From the NCBI RefSeq assembly GCF_901000735.1, contig NC_081544.1:26840095-26904094 (forward strand): a DNA stretch of 64,000 bases, given 5' to 3'. Below the pieces are notes generated by a model that was given only the letters and a program-made list of their open reading frames with translations, had not been told where the DNA came from and ran no database searches. The DNA comes from Corylus avellana. Taxonomy: Eukaryota; Streptophyta; Magnoliopsida; Fagales; Betulaceae. Position 1 is the first letter of the stretch. Every line of letters starts with the position of its first letter. The position numbers and the translations under genes are program-made. This document shows positions 57,901 through 64,000 of this stretch, one piece after another.

Positions 57901-60900
57901 TCCCCCTACCCCCCCACCACCCCACCAAAAAAAAACTCTTTTTGGGTTTTTAGTTGATCAAGGGACCTTGTTATCTGTTATCTTTATTCTTTCAAATGGA
58001 GGACATTAAAGTAAAATTATCAGGAAGGTACAAAATATAATACTAACATAGAAAGGAATGATTGATTAGAAAATAAAGAATAGGATTTAATTGATGAATG
58101 CAAATTAATCATTTACTATCTTCACCATCTAATTTGGAGCATGCATTTCTAGACAAAGCATAAAAAGATTCTAATTAGGAATTGCTACTCTTGCTGATGC
58201 ATTCTGGAAGAAAAAATGTTTTATTTATCAAAAAAACATTAAAGTCAAAAATAAGGTTTTCTAATTTATACTTGTTCTTCATAGTTTCCAAAAGCAACAT
58301 GGCTTGGGGAGTCGATTTTCTATGTTTTTCTCATGGGTAAGGTTTTTTACTTATAAGTAAATGAGATATCATAAAAAGCCTAAGGCACCTCTGGGTACAC
58401 AAGAAGTTTACATGAGAAAAGACCTAATTAGAAGGAGAAAAGAGAACAAGGAAGTCATGGTAACTAATTACCAAAGGAGAAACAAAAGCTGTTGTTCAGC
58501 AGGGGCGGAACTATAAAATATTGTTTGGGGTGGCCGGAACTAAAGACAATAATTTATTTCTTGTGAAGTTGCATACTATGTTAATATGGGATCTTGAAAC
58601 AGAGTTTATGGTATGAAATAATAGGAACGTGTAACATTTGCTAACATTGCTGGCACCAAACACCTTGTGCACATTTAGCAAACTTTTGGGGTTCATCTGC
58701 TGGAAAATAAGGGGCAAAAACACAACCCTCAGCACACCTCCTCCTCATAAGCTTGGATGCTGCACATGGTGAAGGAGAACCTCGCTTCCTGCCACTCTCC
58801 TTCATTTTGCCACGTGCCCCTTTCTAGGGCAAACAAAATCTCAACAGACTACTTTCCCTTAGTCTCTAACCCTTAAGTTTCTTACCCTTATCTTTTTTTG
58901 GGACACTTTTTGAAGCCAAAATACAAAAGGCCTATATTCAAGTGAAGAAAAAAGACAAAGGCCTATCCAAGAGTAGGGGCCACAAGTCAAAAACTTTTGG
59001 GTGGGCCAAGACCAAACCTTGGGGTGGCCAAATACAAAAACTTGCCGTGCCTTTATATAAAACTTGACTAGTTTGAAGAACAAAAATTCTAGGGTTGTTA
59101 GGGTCCCCCCACCTTGCAATATGGGTCCGCCCTAGTCCAAAGATACAAAGTATAAAAAAATAATGACTTAAACTTCTCCAAAGTCCTCTAACGATCCTCA
59201 AAACTTCTATTATTCATTTCTCTCCATAGACACCACAAAAGGCATGAAGGAAACATATTCCACATAGCAGCACTTTGAGTGATCCGGGCAGTCCACCAAC
59301 ATGCATATAAGTTGACTACTCGTCTAGGCATAACCCATGATAATCCAAATCGAATGAAGAATACATCCCATAATACCCTGGTCCAACCATTCTAAGCATC
59401 AAGCCACCTCAGAAAGGATACTCTCCAACATCTTTCTAAAGGTGCAGAGAGACCTTTCACCAAATTTGCCCTTCAGTCTCGTGCAGACCACCACTAGCGT
59501 CTAAGCTGGAATTTTCTCCACCTGCACACAGCAGCCGCCCAGTTGTTTTCAGTCCCTTTGGGGCACCCACACACTCCTTCCCAGGAGCGCGTTCAACAAT
59601 GCAGAGGTTGCTGGAGCCTTCAGTATTATAATCCTCCGCCATTTCTTCCTTCCGGCACAAGGATATGACCCCTCTGCCTGCCTCCTCTGTGCTCCTTCAC
59701 AAGCAGGAAGCACCCATGCTTGTTAGAGCAACGTTGAGCGAGGACAGCAGAGGACCCAGCTCCCTTTTTTCGCAGCAGATCCTCAACGTTGGCTAGCAGC
59801 CAACGACTGTTATTCTTACCCAATAACAGCTACTTTCATGAATCCGAACCCCAAAACTACCCTCCACTGCCATCTCGAAAGATTTTGACTCAACTCGAAA
59901 GATTTTGACTCAATTGAGCAACACCTGACAACCCCATAACTTACAACCGACCTCAAACACAAAGCACCAAACGCCAAGTAACATACACGCCATTCTAGCA
60001 CTAACAGACTGCGAATGCGCCTACATGTGCTCCCTCTCAAATTCTAGCACTCAGTTTCATTTGGCAGAACATAAACACTAGAGAATACAAATATTTCTCA
60101 TGGGTAAGGTGTGCCATGTCATTGGATGTATGTGCCCATAAAAGGATAATTCTCAGATTCATGTACCTTTTTGCTTTTTAGCTTTCTTGGGGGATTAATT
60201 TATGCCTTACTGTGGTGTCTGGATGTTCCAAGAAATTGAAAATACTCTTTAACACATCTTACTGCCAATTTAGAGACATTACCTATCAACAAGGAACACC
60301 TATAATAATTCATCAAAAAAAAAGAAAGTAATGGAACAACTTTAATAGGAATGTTTATTCAAACTATACATTTCCTTCAGATGGCTGATTAATTTAGTAC
60401 TATCTACATGCTATGAAATCATTTTGATCTTGTGTGGAATACCGAGCACTTAAATGAAACAACTAAACTTTTTGTTTAGTCTCTTATTCTTCCAAGACTT
60501 GCTTACATTATAGGCTCAAGTTGTTCCTTGGAACATTGCATTATTCTCATGTTGTGTTGAATTAAAAAAAAAAAAAAAAAACAGTGGTCATTAGTTATTT
60601 TTCCTGTGAGACTAATTTGTATCACAAACACAAGTTCCTACTTGAATTCTTCATATATACATTGTCATGATTATTGTGCATTTATTTACATCATGGCAAG
60701 GAGTCCCTGGATATTGGGGTATGGAAATTGAAGTTTGTGCTGGGGAACTTTATTTTTCACTTGTTCTGACATGTAGATCTTGCTCTAACTTGTAATTTGT
60801 AATTACCCAGGCATGCACATCCAGGTAGCCCATATGTATTTGGACTTGTAGGTGTCGATCATGATCTTGACTTTCCAGAACCAATGCCTGTAGTTGGTAT

Positions 60901-63398
60901 GAACAGATTGAATCTTTATATCTTGATAATTGTTTCAGTAGATATTGTGCTTCAAGTTATCAAGTATGTTGTATTGCATATTAATAAAGTATGCTTCTAT
61001 GCCCTTAATTACCTAATGCCGTATGCTGCCATCTTATGCAGCTTATTTTATGTTATTAGCAATATTTCTTTTTCTGCTGAAAGTTGTTACTCTGTGTATG
61101 AAACAGTTTTGTCATGCATACCAACCAATATGGCAGGGATTTTGAATTTTTAGCTTAAGATGACGAGAGAAATATGACATGGCATCTTCACTATGTGCAG
61201 TATTCTGGATATTGCTCTGAAAACTAGGCATTGCATTCTTGATACTTCCATACTTTATAGTCAAAGTTGCATGTCAATTATATATGTTCTTATTTCTGAG
61301 GGTGTGGTGCACGGGACCGGGGTTTACTTTGTAGGGTTGGGTCCGAAGAGCCCTGCCTTGGAGAGGTTCCCTGACATATATATATATATATATATGTTCT
61401 TATCACCACTTACATTGTAAAAGGATACAAAATTTCAACTGAATTAAGATAGTTAGGTAAGATTCTTAGTTTGGGCTTGTAACTTATGAGTATGAGAGGA
61501 TCAATTGATGCTCATCGTGCATTGGCCGTTTTTTGACACTTAAGCTGGTGTGGCTCTATGAAGCTTTTACTTTATTTACTCACAGCCTACTGTCTTTAAG
61601 GTTTACTGCATCTTGTCTTTCCAGGGTAATACGGAATAAGTGGATTTTCAAAAAGGTCTCCCATGACCTCTAAGAGAAGCACCTGGCTGGGACATTGATA
61701 TTTCTCTTAGGTTTTATTTGTTTTATTGTTGAATAGATATGTTCTCCTTTGAGCTCTAGGACACCTGATAAATTAAGTCAAGAATCTTGGGGGAATACCC
61801 ATATAAGTAAATGGAGCCTAAAATGTTGATCTTTTTCTCAGAAAACTTTTAAGCAAATTTTTTTGTTGAAACAAACTCCATATCAGTTGCTGATGACCCA
61901 TATACATGAGATTCTGGAAAGCTTTCTAATTATTGAATTTGTAATGAATAAATGATTGAATATTTTTTGTATAATATGTATCACATTTTATAATTATCCA
62001 GTGGTTTTTGCATCATGTGGCATAATGTTTCATTTATGTAATATTCACATAAACTTTCAATAAAGTGTGCAAGTAGTAGAAAAATATGAATGTATTTGTG
62101 AGAAGATTTACATGGAACCTTTGGGGGACAAGATGAGGGAGACTCGACTAAGAATGTCTTGTCATGTGCACTAATAAGATGGTCTGGTCCTGGTTACTTT
62201 AACCTTCGTAGGTGCCAATTTATAATGCCTCGTTTGAATCCTATTAATAGTTTCCTGTACTTCTTTCTGTGTGAAATGTGCCTGTGTTGCGTATTATAAG
62301 ATACTGGCACTGTGTGGGTGAAATGATTTAAACATGATTAATAAATAGCCTGAAGTTCTGATACCTCATAATTATCTTTGTAAGTGATGGCATGTTTAGA
62401 TAACTTCGAATGCTTGGCAGAGTGAAATACTAATTTCTTCATCTGCTTTTGGAAGGTTCCATTAGCATATTTGTTTGAAATTTTATATAGGTTCTTTAAA
62501 ATGCTTTTCAAGGGAAGGCATCTTCAGCATTTGCCTTCATGCCTTTAGGATAAACTTCCAAAGATTGATTCTTTTTAACTCCATATGTTTTGCTTAGAAT
62601 CCACCTTCCTCTTCAATCAATTTCTCTGGCTATTATTTTACTCTTTGATCATAAATATTTTCCAGCTCACCACAATTGAGAACCAGACTACATGGTTAAT
62701 TTTGCCAAATGTGCTAACCCATACCACTTAGTGATTATTGTCACTTAACTGTTAACTCAGGAACCTAGATCAGATTTTGAAGTCACATTTGGAAAATGAT
62801 GTATTGGTATATCTCAACAACTTATATTACTAACAATATTTATTTGAGTCCAATTACTTTTTTCCACAAATTGATTCATTTCTGTTGGAACGCCATCTAA
62901 ATCCCCCCACCCCTTTTGGCCTTTATAATCTTAGTATCCCACCCAATAGTGGAGTAATTTCTCTTTTATGATGTCCCTCTTAATTATCAGTATAGATCTA
63001 AGGAGCATCTTTTTGGTTCCTTGAAGTTGTCCATTCATGGATTTTTGAAAAGAATTATCCACATCCATATACAGAAACACCCAAAATATTATATCTGATC
63101 ATCGTATTTTCGGATTTTGAATTTAATTGCTGCGTTCTAATAACTCTACTTTTCTCCATTAATGCTACTCTCTAATTTGAGTATTTTGATTGACTCATAT
63201 TTTGTACTAAAGCAGTATATGTGGTGCTTGTAGGAGTATCTCGTTCTGCAAGGGGGTATTGCATAAATTTAGTCCTGGAGACCATGAAGACATATTCCTC
63301 TGAGGATGGTTTGACTGAAGAGGCCTTAGTTACCAAGCTTCGTACTTGTCGATACCATCATTTATATCTGCATACATCTTTGAGAAACAATTCTTCAG
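51168..63398 (+). CDS. MSH1: MSH1, plant organellar MutS homologue: exons 1-9, continues beyond the window
   Basis: Exons 51168-51286, 52463-52601, 52727-52824, 53622-53697, 53885-54004, 55622-55669, 57629-57693, 60811-60896 and 63234-63398 join in frame at GT-AG sites: 916 coding bases, about 305 residues, of a protein usually near 1,100. MSH1 is dual-targeted to mitochondria and plastids and suppresses recombination and mutation there. Residues 1-40 are Arg/Ser-rich without acids, as a transit peptide. The mismatch-recognition F-Y-E ([11 protein letters not shown]) is at residues 148-150 in MutS domain I, followed by conserved [20 protein letters not shown] and [12 protein letters not shown] blocks. 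The ATPase and GIY-YIG domains lie beyond the window. Introns hold copia, LINE and hAT fragments; no lesion is seen in the exons. Confidence 0.93.
54687..54807 (+). mobile_element. Ty1/copia 3' end in MSH1 intron 5, second copy
   Basis: Identical by eye to 42132-42252: Pol C-terminal end, polypurine tract and LTR start at 54808, with the same (TA)n and poly-A lengths downstream. Confidence 0.75.
56150..56236 (+). mobile_element. LINE 3'-end fragment in MSH1 intron 6, second copy
   Basis: Identical by eye to 43595-43681. Confidence 0.5.
58344..60093 (-). mobile_element. Internally deleted L1-type LINE in MSH1 intron 7, with 17-bp target duplication
   Basis: Duplications TTTCTCATGGGTAAGGT lie at 58327-58343 and 60094-60110. 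On the minus strand the 5' part (about 60050 to 59460) has frames with [12 protein letters not shown] and [20 protein letters not shown], resembling the N-terminal ORF of plant LINEs. About 59420-59135 reads [18 protein letters not shown] then a stop, the end of the LINE reverse-transcriptase ORF. The 3' end (about 58420-58344) matches the fragment at 43595. Most of the reverse transcriptase is missing and a hAT-like element interrupts the 3' part. Not functional. Confidence 0.75.
58500..59134. mobile_element. hAT-like element nested in the LINE
   Basis: The ends CAGGGGCGGAACTATA and (complement of the right end) CTAGGGCGGACCCATA are inverted repeats typical of plant hAT elements. GGGGTGGCC motifs occur inside. 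It separates the LINE reverse-transcriptase end from the LINE 3' UTR. No clear 8-bp duplication was found and no transposase is visible. Confidence 0.55.
60897..63233. other. MSH1 intron 8
   Basis: AT-rich, no recognisable transposon ends or coding. A (TA)n run is at 61376-61395. Confidence 0.7.
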
Positions 63399-64000
63399 GT
63401 TTGCATTATCTTTTTTGCTTCATTGTTTAGGTGATAATATTTTTGTTTGGATGAAAGGAACTTAGTTTATGACATTCTGCTGGTTGGTACACATTCATGA
63501 CCATCCTGCCCTCGAAACAGGAAAAATGGATGCTCTCTTTTTTCTTCATGAAGTAGAAACATCGACAGTATAGCCCAATAGATATTATATCTTATTGATC
63601 ATTTTCTGGAGCCATAATTGGGTTGCCGAGGTTCCAGTCTGGTAGATTATAAATATTCTGCTTCTTCAAAGGTGCAAAGGTGAAAGCAGGCAATGCATGA
63701 GACCTGAAATAAGATGAGGCATGAGCTCTAAGGAATGAGGCATTAGTCTTTTGTATATTTATTTATGGTTAAATATCTTTTAAGAAATAATTAGGAATAC
63801 CAACAGAAGCATTCTCTATGACCATTTCTACGATTAATGTGGGTTGTTTCACAATTACTATGTTAATGATTTGTTTAATTGAAGTTAAAAACAAAAACAG
63901 AAAACATGCTGCTTATGACTGCAGGCTAAGACTGTTATATTTTCACAATAACTATGTTAATGGTTTTGCCAAAAAAAAAAAAAAAAAAAAAAAAAAACAC
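63399..64000. other. MSH1 intron 9, 5' part
   Basis: The donor GT is at 63399-63400 after a phase-1 exon end. No acceptor leading to the next conserved block is seen before the window ends, so the intron continues. A poly-A run closes the window at 63970-63997. Confidence 0.7.

Noticed and set aside
38613..63398. Two functional MSH1 genes in tandem
   Set aside because: The first copy stops at the gap in intron 7, lacks exons 8 onward, and matches the second without indels over 6.8 kb; an unmerged contig overlap explains this better.
1..64000. CRISPR array, prokaryotic operon, tRNA or rRNA gene
   Set aside because: No regularly spaced identical repeats, operon-like gene runs or complete tRNA cloverleaf were seen; tRNA-like motifs belong to SINEs and primer binding sites.

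Overview
The window looks like nuclear DNA from a eudicot plant, probably a heterozygous woody species. It is AT-rich, its genes have short exons and long introns, and it is full of plant-type transposons, microsatellites and two 100-N scaffold gaps (4223-4322 and 45418-45517). The species cannot be named from the sequence. All boundaries were read by eye; no alignment or search was run.

Layout. 1-24.3 kb is a transposon graveyard with no intact host gene: a minus-strand gag-only LTR element (1-4106), hAT, CACTA and Mutator-like pieces, two fragments of an LRR receptor kinase in opposite orientations, a copia gag remnant and simple tandem repeats. It ends in a 10.6-kb non-autonomous LTR retrotransposon (13259-23904). 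That element has a target duplication, PBS and polypurine tract, carries two nested solo LTRs with their own duplications, and holds an antisense 220-codon ORF. 26.7-32.6 kb holds two tandem paralogues for small proteins with two EF-hands, a ZZ-like zinc finger and a C-terminal CSIM box. 35.2 kb carries a broken defensin-like gene. 38.6-45.4 kb is the 5' part of MSH1, the organelle-targeted plant MutS homologue, ending at the second gap. After that gap, 45518-57972 repeats 31140-45417 (end of the EF-hand gene, defensin-like gene, MSH1 5' part), and MSH1 then continues to exon 9 and runs off the window.

Main interpretation. The repeat starts exactly at the gap and the first copy ends exactly at it, as expected when two overlapping contigs, likely two haplotypes, were scaffolded without merging. 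The locus is then EF-hand/ZZ - EF-hand/ZZ - defensin-like - MSH1, each once, seen as two alleles. The alleles differ by clean transposon presence/absence sites, and the defensin-like gene is open in one and broken in the other. MSH1 maintains organelle genome stability; the EF-hand and defensin-like genes are neighbours with no evident shared pathway. I found no prokaryote-style system, CRISPR array or unknown multi-gene cassette.
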